NCBI GenBank assembly: GCA_050011155.1
Contig: JBEKJP010000065.1
Location: 9,068 to 73,067 of the forward strand
Source of the DNA: Palsa-504 sp050011155
Lineage (GTDB): Bacteria > Actinomycetota > Actinomycetes > Streptosporangiales > Streptosporangiaceae
Reading direction: 5' to 3'
DNA: 64,000 bases
Under the pieces are notes generated by a model. It had not been told where the DNA came from. It worked only from the letters and a program-made list of their open reading frames with translations, and made no database searches. Each line of letters opens with the position of its first letter. Position 1 is the stretch's first letter. Made by a program: the position numbers and the translations under genes. This document shows positions 1 through 7,938 of this stretch, piece by piece.

Positions 1-130
1 GAACCCGGGGAGCCGTTGGTGCCGTGCCCGCCTTCCCCGGCCGACACGTTGTCTACTTGGACCCCCCGGGCCCCGCCGTCACCACGTTAGCGACCCGCCG
101 CCTCACGGTGCAAAAGCGATCGCGCTGAGT

Positions 131-634
131 TCAGCCCCCGGTTACTCCCGGTTCGCCCAGCGGGCCGGCGCCTTCGCCCAGCGGGCCGGCGCCTTCGCCC
201 AGCGGGCCGGCGCCATTCCCGGGCACCTGATCCCTGATCAGGCAGGTGAGCCGCGACGTGCATACCCGGCGGCCCGCGGTGTCGGTGATGACGATGTCGT
301 AGGTCGCCAGCGTCCGGCCGCCGTGGGCCAGCCGGGCGACCGCGGTGACCTCGCCCTCGCTGGCACCGCGGTGGTGCGTCGCGCTGATCTCGATGCCGAC
401 CACCACCCGGCCCAGGCCGGCGTGCAGGGCCGCGCCCAGCGACCCGATGGTCTCGGCGAGCACGCAGGAGGCCCCGCCGTGCAGCAGGCCGTACGGCTGG
501 ATGTTGCCGGCCACCGGCATCGTGGCCACGACCTCGGTCCCGGACGCTGACAAGATCTTGATGCCCATGCGGTGCGCCAGCGTGCCCTCGGTGGTGGTAA
601 CCGCCGTGATCTTGTCCAGCAGTTCCTGGTCCAT
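131..634 (-). CDS. PaaI-type hotdog-fold thioesterase
   Basis: A 167-residue protein of the single-hotdog PaaI/YbgC-like class, which hydrolyses acyl-CoA thioesters in the cytoplasm. The family signature is visible as GLLHGGASCVLAETIGS (about residues 49-65), with His52 and the catalytic-type acidic residue Glu61. The rest follows the usual pattern, with a VGIEISATHHRG strand and a final LTCLI strand near residue 131. The last 30 residues are not part of the fold. They are three tandem GAGPLGE units encoded by a 21-bp DNA repeat, then a glycine-rich end, so the C-terminus looks like a recent repeat expansion. The ATG start fits the family. The aldose epimerase gene upstream is divergent. The substrate cannot be read from the sequence. 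Confidence 0.85.
   Translation of the reverse strand: MDQELLDKITAVTTTEGTLAHRMGIKILSASGTEVVATMPVAGNIQPYGLLHGGASCVLAETIGSLGAALHAGLGRVVVGIEISATHHRGASEGEVTAVARLAHGGRTLATYDIVITDTAGRRVCTSRLTCLIRDQVPGNGAGPLGEGAGPLGEGAGPLGEPGVTGG
152..214. repeat. Three perfect tandem 21-bp repeats in a coding tail
   Basis: Three exact copies of a 21-base unit (152-172, 173-193, 194-214) lie inside the 3' end of the thioesterase gene. The unit length is a multiple of three, so each copy adds seven residues (GAGPLGE) without changing frame. This is a minisatellite-like tract that could vary in copy number between strains. Confidence 0.95.
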
Positions 635-816
635 CCGTACCTCCGCTAGCTAAGCCCAGGACAACTCAAGCCCAGGCGACTCAAGCCCACGACAAGGGTG
701 CCATGCGCGCGGCGGGCGTCCCGAAAGTGGCACCGGTATACACGGATCCGCACGCCAAAGCGACCTGACGAACCAAAAATGCGTCACATTTTGGCCATAT
801 AGGGGTGACTACGGTC

Positions 817-832
817 TTGTTAGCGCTCACAA
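817..832 (+). promoter_or_regulatory. LacI-family-type operator
   Basis: TTGTTAGCGCTCACAA is a 16-bp near-perfect inverted repeat with one mismatched pair. It carries the central GCGC step and the TTGT/ACAA ends typical of LacI/GalR-family operators. It lies 35 bases before the epimerase start and just after a -10-like TATAGG (798-803), so a bound repressor would sit at about +7 to +22. No LacI-family gene is in the window; the regulator must be elsewhere. Confidence 0.65.
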
Positions 833-867
833 TTCAGCTTGGAACCGTTCATTGAAGGGAGCGCAGC

Positions 868-2226
868 ATGCGCGAGATCGGAAGACAGCGACGTCTCCGT
901 GGCCGGGCCGCCGTCGGGCTGGCCGCCATGGCAGCGATAGCGGTCGGCGGGTCCCTCGTGGCCACCCAGGCCGTGGCCGCACCCCGTACCCCCGCCGCCA
1001 CTGGCGGCGGCCTCTCCGTCACCAAGGCCCCGTTCGGCACCACGACCGAGCCGTACACCGGCAAGGAAACCCAGGTATTCCGCTACACGCTCAAGAACGC
1101 CGACGGGATGAGCGTCGACATCCTCACGTTCGGCGGGATCGTCCAGGAGATCAACGTGCCCGGCAGGCACGGCAGGACGGCCGACGTGGTACTCGGCTTC
1201 CCGACCCTGCAGGACTACGTCACCGAGGACAGCCCGCCGGTGACGGCGAACGGCGGCCCGTACTTCGGCGAGATCATCGGCCGGTACGGCAACCGGATCG
1301 CCAAGGGCACGTTCACCCTGAACCAGCCCGGCGTCGGGCCGGTCACCTACACGCTCCCGATCAACAACGGCGTGAACAGCCTGCACGGCGGGCTGGTCGG
1401 CTTCGGCAACCACATCTGGGCCGACCAGGCGGTCCAGTCTAACGGTGAGGTCGGCGTGCAGCTCACGCTGGTCAGCCCGAACGGCGACTCCTCCGGCGCA
1501 GCCGGCTCGCCGGGCTGCCCGAGCGGCTGCACCGGTTACCCAGCCGTGCTCAAGACCGTGGTGACCTACACCCTGAACAACAAGAACCAGCTGGGCATCC
1601 ACTACCAGGCCACCGACGAGTCGTCGAACCTCAACACGGTGGTCAACCTGACCAACCACAGCTACTTCAACCTGGCCGGCGAGAACGCCCCGGTGGGCAC
1701 CGCCTACAGCCAGCCCATCCAGATCAACGCGAAGCAGTACACGCCGACCGACACCACCCAGATCCCGCTGGCCAACAACGTGTCCGTCTTCGGTACCCCG
1801 TTCGACTTCACCCGGCCGCACACCATCGGCAGCCGGATCGGTGACGTCAGCGCGCCGGACAACGCGCCCGCCGCGGACAACCAGCTGCTCATCGCCCAGG
1901 GCTACGACCACAACTGGGTGCTGAACGCGCAGACCCCGTCCACCACGGGCCCGGACGGCCTCAACCTCGCCGCCCACGCCTGGGACCCGGCCAGCGGCCG
2001 TGAGCTGACCGTCTGGACCGACCAGCCCGGCGTCCAGTTCTACACGAGCAACTTCCTGAACGGGACGCTCGTCGGCATCGGCGGCAACGCCTACCGCCAG
2101 GGCGCGGGCTACACCTTCGAGACCCAGCACTTCCCGGACTCGCCCAACCACCCCAACTTCCCGACCACCGAGCTGCTCGCGGGCAAGACGCTCAACTCCT
2201 CGACCGTCTTCGCGTTCAACTTCTAA
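868..2226 (+). CDS. Secreted aldose 1-epimerase (galactose mutarotase family)
   Basis: A 452-residue protein interconverting alpha and beta anomers of aldoses. An Arg-rich N-terminus, a hydrophobic stretch and an AVA-A cleavage site near residue 38 form a signal peptide, so it acts outside the cytoplasm. Family motifs in order are GRYGNRIAKGTF (substrate-binding Arg), NSLHGG (first His), TNHSYFNLAGE (second His) and FETQHFPDSPNHPNF near the end, which carries the catalytic Glu. It is longer than cytoplasmic GalM (about 340-390) because of the export sequence and an insertion near residues 205-220 with two cysteines (SPGCPSGC). GAAGGGAG before the ATG is a good ribosome binding site. The LacI-type operator upstream suggests induction by a sugar. 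Confidence 0.9.
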   Translation: MREIGRQRRLRGRAAVGLAAMAAIAVGGSLVATQAVAAPRTPAATGGGLSVTKAPFGTTTEPYTGKETQVFRYTLKNADGMSVDILTFGGIVQEINVPGRHGRTADVVLGFPTLQDYVTEDSPPVTANGGPYFGEIIGRYGNRIAKGTFTLNQPGVGPVTYTLPINNGVNSLHGGLVGFGNHIWADQAVQSNGEVGVQLTLVSPNGDSSGAAGSPGCPSGCTGYPAVLKTVVTYTLNNKNQLGIHYQATDESSNLNTVVNLTNHSYFNLAGENAPVGTAYSQPIQINAKQYTPTDTTQIPLANNVSVFGTPFDFTRPHTIGSRIGDVSAPDNAPAADNQLLIAQGYDHNWVLNAQTPSTTGPDGLNLAAHAWDPASGRELTVWTDQPGVQFYTSNFLNGTLVGIGGNAYRQGAGYTFETQHFPDSPNHPNFPTTELLAGKTLNSSTVFAFNF

Positions 2227-2236
2227 CCCAGCTCTT

Positions 2237-2266
2237 CTAAACACCGCGGAACTAAACACCGCGGAA
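2237..2266. repeat. 15-bp tandem duplication after the epimerase gene
   Basis: CTAAACACCGCGGAA occurs twice back to back (2237-2251 and 2252-2266), about ten bases after the epimerase stop codon. No hairpin with a T run is associated with it. It looks like a simple slippage duplication. Confidence 0.9.
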
Positions 2267-2346
2267 CCCGCTTAACCCCAGGGGTCCTCGTCCGCCACGT
2301 GCCACGCGCAGATGGCGGACGGGGACCCCGCGGCTCGTTCGGCCCA

Positions 2347-2352
2347 TAGGAT
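2347..2352 (+). promoter_or_regulatory. -10 box of a leaderless polA promoter
   Basis: TAGGAT is followed by exactly seven bases and then GTG at 2360. That places the expected transcription start at the GTG itself. No Shine-Dalgarno sequence precedes this GTG or the in-frame ATG at 2312, which would lie upstream of the transcript. No good -35 is visible. Confidence 0.6.
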
Positions 2353-2359
2353 CTACAGC

Positions 2360-5101
2360 GTGGCGACAGACGTAACTGGCCAGGCCCGGCTGCTCCTGCT
2401 CGACGGTCATTCACTGGCCTACCGGGCATTCTTCGCGCTGCCGATCGAGAACTTCAAGACCGTGTCGGGCCAGCCGACCAACGCGGTCTACGGGTTCACC
2501 GCGATGCTGATCAACGTGCTCCGTGACGAGAAGCCGACCCACCTCGCGGTGGCGTTCGATCGCGGCGAGCCGACCTTCCGGCACGAGCAGTACGTGGAGT
2601 ACAAGGCGAACAGGCGCGAGACGCCCGAGGATTTCCGCAGCCAGCTCAGCCTGATCTTCGAGGTGCTCGACGCGCTCGGCATCAGGCGGCTGTCCGCGCC
2701 GGGTTACGAAGCCGACGACCTCCTCGCCACGCTGGCCACCCAGGCCGCCGCCGAAGACATGGACGCGCTGATCGTGACCGGTGACCGGGACGCGCTCCAG
2801 CTGGTCTCGGACCGGGTGACGGTCCTGATGACCAGGCGCGGCATCACCGACATGACCCGGTTCACCCCCGCGACCGTGGCCGAGAAGTACGGGCTGACCC
2901 CCGCGCAGTACCCCGACTTCGCCGCGCTGCGCGGCGACCCGAGCGACAACCTGCCCGGTATCCCCGGGGTGGGGGAGAAGACCGCCACCAAGTGGATCGC
3001 CGAGTTCGGCTCGCTGACCGCCCTGGTCGACCGGGTGGACGAGGTCAAGGGCAAGGCGGGCGACGCGCTGCGTGAGCACCTGGCCGGGGTGCTGCGCAAC
3101 CGCCAGCTCACCGCGCTGGTCACCGACCTGCCCGCCGAGACCGTCGGCGCCGTCCCCGGCGACCTGCTGCCGGTGGCCTGGGACCGGGAGAAGATCCACC
3201 AGCTCTTCGACACGCTCGAGTTCAAGGTGCTCCGCGAGCGCCTGTACGCCACGCTCCCGCACGGCCTCATCGGCGCGACCGGGGAGGACCCCGACAGGCC
3301 CGGAGACCCGCTCGCCGCCGCGGCCGCCGCGGCAAAGCCGGCCTTCGAGGTGGTGACCGACCTGCCCGGACCGGACCAGGTCGCGTCCTGGCTGGCCGCC
3401 CATCAATCGGCCGAACGGGCTGGGCTCACCCTGGCCGGTACCTGGGGGCGCGGCACCGGCAACGTGATCGGCCTGGCCATCGCGGCTCCTGACGGCCACG
3501 GCGCCTACCTGGACCCGACGCAGCTCACCCAGGACGACGAGCAGGCGCTGGCCGCCTGGCTGGCCGACCCGGCGCACCCGAAGGTGCTGCACGACGCCAA
3601 GGGGCCGATGCACGCCCTGGCGGCCCGCGGCCTGCCGCTGGCCGGGCTGGCCTGCGACACCGCGATCGCCGCCTACCTGGCGCTGCCCGGCCAGCGCACC
3701 TTCGACCTGGCCGACCTGGCCCTGCGGTACCTGGGCAAGGAACTGCGCGAGGAGGCCGACGACGGGCAGCTGACGCTGGACGGTTCGGGCGAGCGCGACG
3801 CGGCCGCCGCCCTGGTACTGCGCGCCCAGGCCACCCTGGAGCTGGCCGGGGCCCTGGAGGCGGACCTGGACCAGCGCGAGGCCGTGGCGCTGCTGCGCGA
3901 GCTGGAGCTGCCGCTGGTCGCCGTGCTGGCCACGATGGAGCGGACCGGGATCGCCGCCGACGGCGAGCACTTCGCGGCCATGTCCGCCACCCTGCACGGC
4001 GAGGTGAAGGCGGCCGAGCAGGCCGCTTACGCGGTCGCCGGCCGGGAGTTCAACCTGGGCTCGCCCAAGCAGCTCCAGGCGCTGCTGTTCGACGAGCTCG
4101 GCCTGCCGAAGACCAAGCGGATCAAGACCGGCTGGACCACCGACTCCGAGGCGCTGACTCACCTGCTGGCCCAGACTCAGCACCCCGTCCTTGAGCACTT
4201 GCTGCGCTACCGCGACGTGAGCAAGCTGATGACGATCGTGGACTCGCTGATCCCGATGGCGGGCGACGACGGCCGGATCCACACCACGTTCCACCAGACG
4301 GTCGCGGCTACCGGCCGGCTCTCTTCCACCGACCCGAACCTGCAGAACATCCCGATCCGCAGCGAGCTGGGCCGCCAGATACGGCGGGGCTTCGTGGTCG
4401 GCGAGGGCTACGAGTGCCTGCTGTCGGCGGACTACAGCCAGATCGAGCTGCGGATCATGGCGCACCTGTCCGAGGACGCGGCGCTGATCGCCGCGTTCGA
4501 GTCCGGGCACGACTTCCACGCCGCGACCGCCTCCCGGGTGTTCGGGATCGCGCCCGAGGACGTCACCCCGGAGATGCGCGCCAAGATCAAGGCCATGAAC
4601 TACGGGCTGGCCTACGGCCTGTCCGCCTTCGGCCTCGCCAACCAGCTGCGCATCACCACGGACGAGGCGAACGCGCTGATGGACGAGTACTTCAAGGAGT
4701 TCGGCGGGGTCCGGGACTACCTGCACGAAGTGGTCTCCCGGGCCAGGAAGGACGGCTATACGGCCACCATGATGGGCCGCCGCCGTTACCTGCCCGACCT
4801 GACCTCGGACAACAGGAACCGCCGGGAGATGGCCGAACGGATGGCGCTGAACGCCCCGATCCAGGGCTCGGCCGCGGACGTGATCAAGGTGGCGATGCTG
4901 GCCGTGGACGCCGCCCTGGCGCCGATGCGGTCCCGGATGCTGCTCCAGGTCCACGACGAGCTCATCATCGAGGTGGCGCCGGGCGAGTTCGACGCCGCCC
5001 GGGACCTGGTCTGCACCGCGATGGCCGGCGCCGCCGCGCTGCGGGTGCCGCTGGACGTGTCGGTCGGTACCGGGCGAAGCTGGGCCGAAGCAGCTCATTG
5101 A
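2360..5101 (+). CDS. polA: DNA polymerase I
   Basis: A 913-residue family A polymerase for gap filling and Okazaki-fragment maturation. The 5'-3' exonuclease domain spans roughly residues 1-290 (LLLDGHSLAYRAFFALP; GVGEKTATKW). The region at 320-500 has the 3'-5' exonuclease shape but lacks the DxE metal motif, as in mycobacterial PolA, so proofreading should be absent. Polymerase motifs are A (LLSADYSQIELRIMAHLS), B (KAMNYGLAYGLSAFGLANQL) and C (LLQVHDELIIEV). Motif B carries Tyr where E. coli has Phe762. I chose the leaderless GTG at 2360; an in-frame ATG at 2312 would add 16 residues that do not look like the family. The rpsA gene follows, as in Mycobacterium. Confidence 0.97.
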   Translation: MATDVTGQARLLLLDGHSLAYRAFFALPIENFKTVSGQPTNAVYGFTAMLINVLRDEKPTHLAVAFDRGEPTFRHEQYVEYKANRRETPEDFRSQLSLIFEVLDALGIRRLSAPGYEADDLLATLATQAAAEDMDALIVTGDRDALQLVSDRVTVLMTRRGITDMTRFTPATVAEKYGLTPAQYPDFAALRGDPSDNLPGIPGVGEKTATKWIAEFGSLTALVDRVDEVKGKAGDALREHLAGVLRNRQLTALVTDLPAETVGAVPGDLLPVAWDREKIHQLFDTLEFKVLRERLYATLPHGLIGATGEDPDRPGDPLAAAAAAAKPAFEVVTDLPGPDQVASWLAAHQSAERAGLTLAGTWGRGTGNVIGLAIAAPDGHGAYLDPTQLTQDDEQALAAWLADPAHPKVLHDAKGPMHALAARGLPLAGLACDTAIAAYLALPGQRTFDLADLALRYLGKELREEADDGQLTLDGSGERDAAAALVLRAQATLELAGALEADLDQREAVALLRELELPLVAVLATMERTGIAADGEHFAAMSATLHGEVKAAEQAAYAVAGREFNLGSPKQLQALLFDELGLPKTKRIKTGWTTDSEALTHLLAQTQHPVLEHLLRYRDVSKLMTIVDSLIPMAGDDGRIHTTFHQTVAATGRLSSTDPNLQNIPIRSELGRQIRRGFVVGEGYECLLSADYSQIELRIMAHLSEDAALIAAFESGHDFHAATASRVFGIAPEDVTPEMRAKIKAMNYGLAYGLSAFGLANQLRITTDEANALMDEYFKEFGGVRDYLHEVVSRARKDGYTATMMGRRRYLPDLTSDNRNRREMAERMALNAPIQGSAADVIKVAMLAVDAALAPMRSRMLLQVHDELIIEVAPGEFDAARDLVCTAMAGAAALRVPLDVSVGTGRSWAEAAH

Positions 5102-5146
5102 TGGGGGGCGCCGGCCTAACTGAGGCCGTATCGTAGCCGGGCTCGA

Positions 5147-5175
5147 TTGACCCCTCGGGTTTACTCTCATAAGCT
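5147..5175 (+). promoter_or_regulatory. Candidate rpsA promoter
   Basis: TTGACC (5147-5152), a 17-base spacer and TAAGCT (5170-5175) form a good sigma-70-type promoter in the polA-rpsA gap. Transcription would begin near 5182, giving an rpsA leader of about 130 bases, long enough for translational control. No folded element was confirmed in that leader. Confidence 0.55.
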
Positions 5176-5313
5176 GAACGCTGCGCCGTGTCCTCGTGCG
5201 TTCCGCCGTGGTCATGTGAGATGTGACCGGGCTGTCCTGTAAATCTGGTCACTATGCACGGGTTTCCGGCGTGTCCACAACTTTCCCTGTCCGCATCCGG
5301 AGCCAGCCCACAC

Positions 5314-6876
5314 ATGACGAGCACCACGCAGCAAGCCCACTCGACCCCCCAGGTGGCGGTCAACGACATCGGGTCCGAGGAGGCATTCCTCGCCGCGATC
5401 GACGAAACCATCAAGTACTTCAATGACGGTGACATCGTCGAAGGAACAGTCGTCAAAGTCGATCGAGACGAGGTCCTGCTCGATATCGGCTACAAGACAG
5501 AAGGCGTGATCCCGTCACGCGAACTGTCTATCAAGCACGACGTCGACCCACACGACGTGGTCAAGACCGGCGAGCACATCGAGGCCCTTGTCCTCCAGAA
5601 GGAGGACAAGGAAGGCCGCCTGATCCTGTCCAAGAAGCGCGCCCAGTACGAGCGCGCCTGGGGCACGATCGAGAAGATCAAGGAAGAGGACGGCGTGGTC
5701 ACCGGCACGGTGATCGAGGTCGTCAAGGGCGGCCTGATCCTCGACATCGGGCTGCGCGGCTTCCTGCCGGCCTCGCTGGTCGAGATGCGCCGGGTCCGCG
5801 ATCTGCAGCCGTACGTGGGCAAGGAGATCGAAGCCAAGATCATCGAGCTGGACAAGAACCGCAACAACGTGGTCCTGTCCCGGCGCGCCTGGCTCGAGCA
5901 GACCCAGTCCGAGGTGCGGCACACGTTCCTCAACACGCTGTCCAAGGGCCAGATCCGCAAGGGCGTCGTGTCCTCGATCGTCAACTTCGGCGCGTTCGTC
6001 GACCTGGGTGGCGTGGACGGCCTGGTGCACGTGTCCGAGCTGTCCTGGAAGCACATCGACCACCCGGGTGAGGTCGTCGAGGTCGGCCAGGAAGTCACCG
6101 TCGAGGTCCTCGACGTGGACATGGACCGCGAGCGGGTCTCGCTGTCGCTGAAGTCCACTCAGGAAGACCCGTGGCAGCAGTTCGCCCGGACCCACCAGAT
6201 CGGCCAGGTCGTGCCAGGCCGGGTCACCAAGCTGGTGCCGTTCGGCGCGTTCGTCCGGGTCGAGGAGGGCATCGAGGGCCTGGTTCACATCTCCGAGCTG
6301 GCCGACCGCCACGTGGAGATCCCGGAGCAGGTCGTGCAGGTGGGCGACGAGATCTTCGTCAAGATCATCGACATCGACCTGGACCGGCGCCGGATCAGCC
6401 TGTCGCTCAAGCAGGCCAACGAGGGGACCATCGGCGAGGCCGTCGGCGACGACTTCGACCCGACCCTCTACGGCATGCCGGCCTCGTACGACGAGCAGGG
6501 CAACTACGAGTACCCCGAGGGCTTCGACCCGGAGACCGGCGAGTGGCTGCCGGGCTACGAGAAGCAGCGCGAGGAGTGGGAGCACCAGTACGCCGAGGCG
6601 CGGGCGCGCTTCGAGGCGCACCGCAAGCAGGTGGAGGAGTCCCGGGCCAAGGCCGAGGAGGAAGACGCGCTGGGTGTCGACGTCGCCGGCGGCGACGCGG
6701 CGGCCAACGGCGCTCCGCGCGCCGCCCGTGGCAGCGGCGCGGGCCGGCCTCGCGGGGCCGGCTCTCCCGGCGCGGTCACCTCGAGTTCGTCCCCGGGAGC
6801 CTCGGGTGGCGGCACCCTGGCCTCGGACGAGGCACTGGCGGCCCTGCGCGAGAAGCTCTCGGGCGGCCAGAACTAG
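5314..6876 (+). CDS. rpsA: 30S ribosomal protein S1
   Basis: A 520-residue protein that holds mRNA on the small ribosomal subunit. Four S1 (OB-fold) repeats are visible: about residues 38-108 (GTVVKVDRDEVLLDIG), 125-192 (GTVIEVVKGGLILDIG), 210-280 (GVVSSIVNFGAFVDLGG) and 297-367 (GRVTKLVPFGAFVRVEEG). Repeats 3 and 4 have the classic GFGAFV-type core. The last 90 residues are an acidic/Arg stretch then low-complexity Ser/Gly/Ala, as in other actinobacterial S1 proteins. The start is ATG 5314, with GGAG 12 bases upstream, because homologues begin MTSTT-like. An in-frame ATG at 5254 would add 20 unlikely residues. A strong terminator follows, so rpsA is its own transcription unit. Confidence 0.97.
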   Translation: MTSTTQQAHSTPQVAVNDIGSEEAFLAAIDETIKYFNDGDIVEGTVVKVDRDEVLLDIGYKTEGVIPSRELSIKHDVDPHDVVKTGEHIEALVLQKEDKEGRLILSKKRAQYERAWGTIEKIKEEDGVVTGTVIEVVKGGLILDIGLRGFLPASLVEMRRVRDLQPYVGKEIEAKIIELDKNRNNVVLSRRAWLEQTQSEVRHTFLNTLSKGQIRKGVVSSIVNFGAFVDLGGVDGLVHVSELSWKHIDHPGEVVEVGQEVTVEVLDVDMDRERVSLSLKSTQEDPWQQFARTHQIGQVVPGRVTKLVPFGAFVRVEEGIEGLVHISELADRHVEIPEQVVQVGDEIFVKIIDIDLDRRRISLSLKQANEGTIGEAVGDDFDPTLYGMPASYDEQGNYEYPEGFDPETGEWLPGYEKQREEWEHQYAEARARFEAHRKQVEESRAKAEEEDALGVDVAGGDAAANGAPRAARGSGAGRPRGAGSPGAVTSSSSPGASGGGTLASDEALAALREKLSGGQN

Positions 6877-6890
6877 TCAGTACCTACTAC

Positions 6891-6925
6891 GAAAGGCGGC
6901 GTCCGCTATGCGGACGCCGCCTTTC
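6891..6925 (+). terminator. Strong hairpin terminator after rpsA
   Basis: A perfect 16-bp inverted repeat, GAAAGGCGGCGTCCGC (6891-6906) and its complement (6910-6925), with a three-base TAT loop, begins 14 bases after the rpsA stop. No long T run follows, as is common in high-GC actinobacteria. It separates rpsA from the dehydrogenase operon. Confidence 0.9.
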
Positions 6926-6978
6926 GCGTTCGGCGACCGGCGTGCCAGCATGCTGGCATACATCCTCCAGGAGGCAGC

Positions 6979-7938
6979 GTGGTCGAACGAGATCTTGCCA
7001 TCCGCATGTTCGAGGTCATGGCCCTCATGCGCGCGGTCGAGGACCGGATGGTGACCATGTACCGGCAGGGCGAGCTGCTGGGGTCGCTCTATACCGGGCA
7101 CTGGCACGAGGCGATCGCGGTCGGGACGGCCTCGGCGCTGCGGCCCGACGACGTGCTCGCCCCGCTGCACCGTGACCTCGGGGTGCACCTGTGGCGGGGC
7201 CTGGAGCCATGGCAGGTCATGGCGAGCTTCATGGGCAAGGCGACCTCGCCGACCGGCGGACGGGACGGCACGCTGCACTACGGCCGTCTCGACCTCAACA
7301 TCATCAATCCGGTCAGCCACATCCCGAACAACTATCCGATCGCCACCGGAGCGGCCTTCGCGCTGAAGTACCGCGGCACCGACGGCGTGGCCATGGCCTA
7401 CTGCGGGGACGGCGCGAGCAGCCGCGGCGATTTTCACGAGGCGCTCAACCTGGCCGCGGTGCAGGTGCTGCCGTGCGTCTTCATCGTGGAGAACAACCAG
7501 TACGCCTACTCGACGCCGCTCAGCCTCACCACCGCGGCCACCGACTTCGCCAGCAAGGCCGTCGCCTACGGCATGCCAGGCATGCACGTGGACGGCATCG
7601 ACGTGTTCGCCGTGCACGAGGCGGCCGCCGCGGCCGTGGCCCGGGCCCGGGCCGGGGACGGCCCGTCGCTCATCGAGGCGGTCACGATGCGCATGCACGG
7701 TCACGCCGAGCACGACCCGGCCGACTACGTGCCCGCCGAACTCCGCGAGCTGTGGGCGAAACGCGACCCGGTCGAGGAGTGCGCCGCCCGCCTGACCGAG
7801 CTGGGCTACCTGGACGCCGACGGCGTGGCCGCGGTCAAGGAGCAGGCCCGGGCCACCGCCCTGGAACACCGGGGCAAGGCCCTCGGCATGCCGATGCCCG
7901 AGCCGGACGACGAGGAGGGCCGTGTTTATGCCAGCTGA
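6979..7938 (+). CDS. 2-oxoacid dehydrogenase E1 component, alpha subunit
   Basis: A 319-residue thiamine-diphosphate-dependent subunit of the pyruvate/acetoin/branched-chain 2-oxoacid dehydrogenase type. It decarboxylates the oxoacid and passes the acyl group to lipoyl-E2. The TPP motif runs from GDGASSRGDFHEALN (about residues 142-156) to ENNQYAYS (172-179), the usual GDG...NN spacing. The N-terminus has FEVMALMRAVEDRM and LYTGHWHEAIAVG, typical of E1 alpha. AGGAGG (6969-6974) lies four bases before the GTG start. The E1 beta start overlaps its end, so the two are translationally coupled. The substrate is not certain from sequence. The lack of an E3 gene nearby means a shared dihydrolipoamide dehydrogenase is used. 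Confidence 0.92.
   Translation: MVERDLAIRMFEVMALMRAVEDRMVTMYRQGELLGSLYTGHWHEAIAVGTASALRPDDVLAPLHRDLGVHLWRGLEPWQVMASFMGKATSPTGGRDGTLHYGRLDLNIINPVSHIPNNYPIATGAAFALKYRGTDGVAMAYCGDGASSRGDFHEALNLAAVQVLPCVFIVENNQYAYSTPLSLTTAATDFASKAVAYGMPGMHVDGIDVFAVHEAAAAAVARARAGDGPSLIEAVTMRMHGHAEHDPADYVPAELRELWAKRDPVEECAARLTELGYLDADGVAAVKEQARATALEHRGKALGMPMPEPDDEEGRVYAS

Noticed and set aside
820..2259. A 479-codon antisense frame over the epimerase gene
   Set aside because: It is a shadow of a clearly recognised gene, with no motifs and a V/R/G-rich composition typical of antisense frames in GC-rich DNA.
2411..5215. A 934-codon open frame antisense to polA
   Set aside because: It mirrors polA codon structure (third-position GC makes antisense frames open) and has only low-complexity Arg/Gly/Val sequence with no motif or start signal.
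6891..6925. The rpsA hairpin as a riboswitch or regulatory RNA
   Set aside because: A perfect 16-bp stem with a three-base loop directly after a stop codon is simply a terminator.
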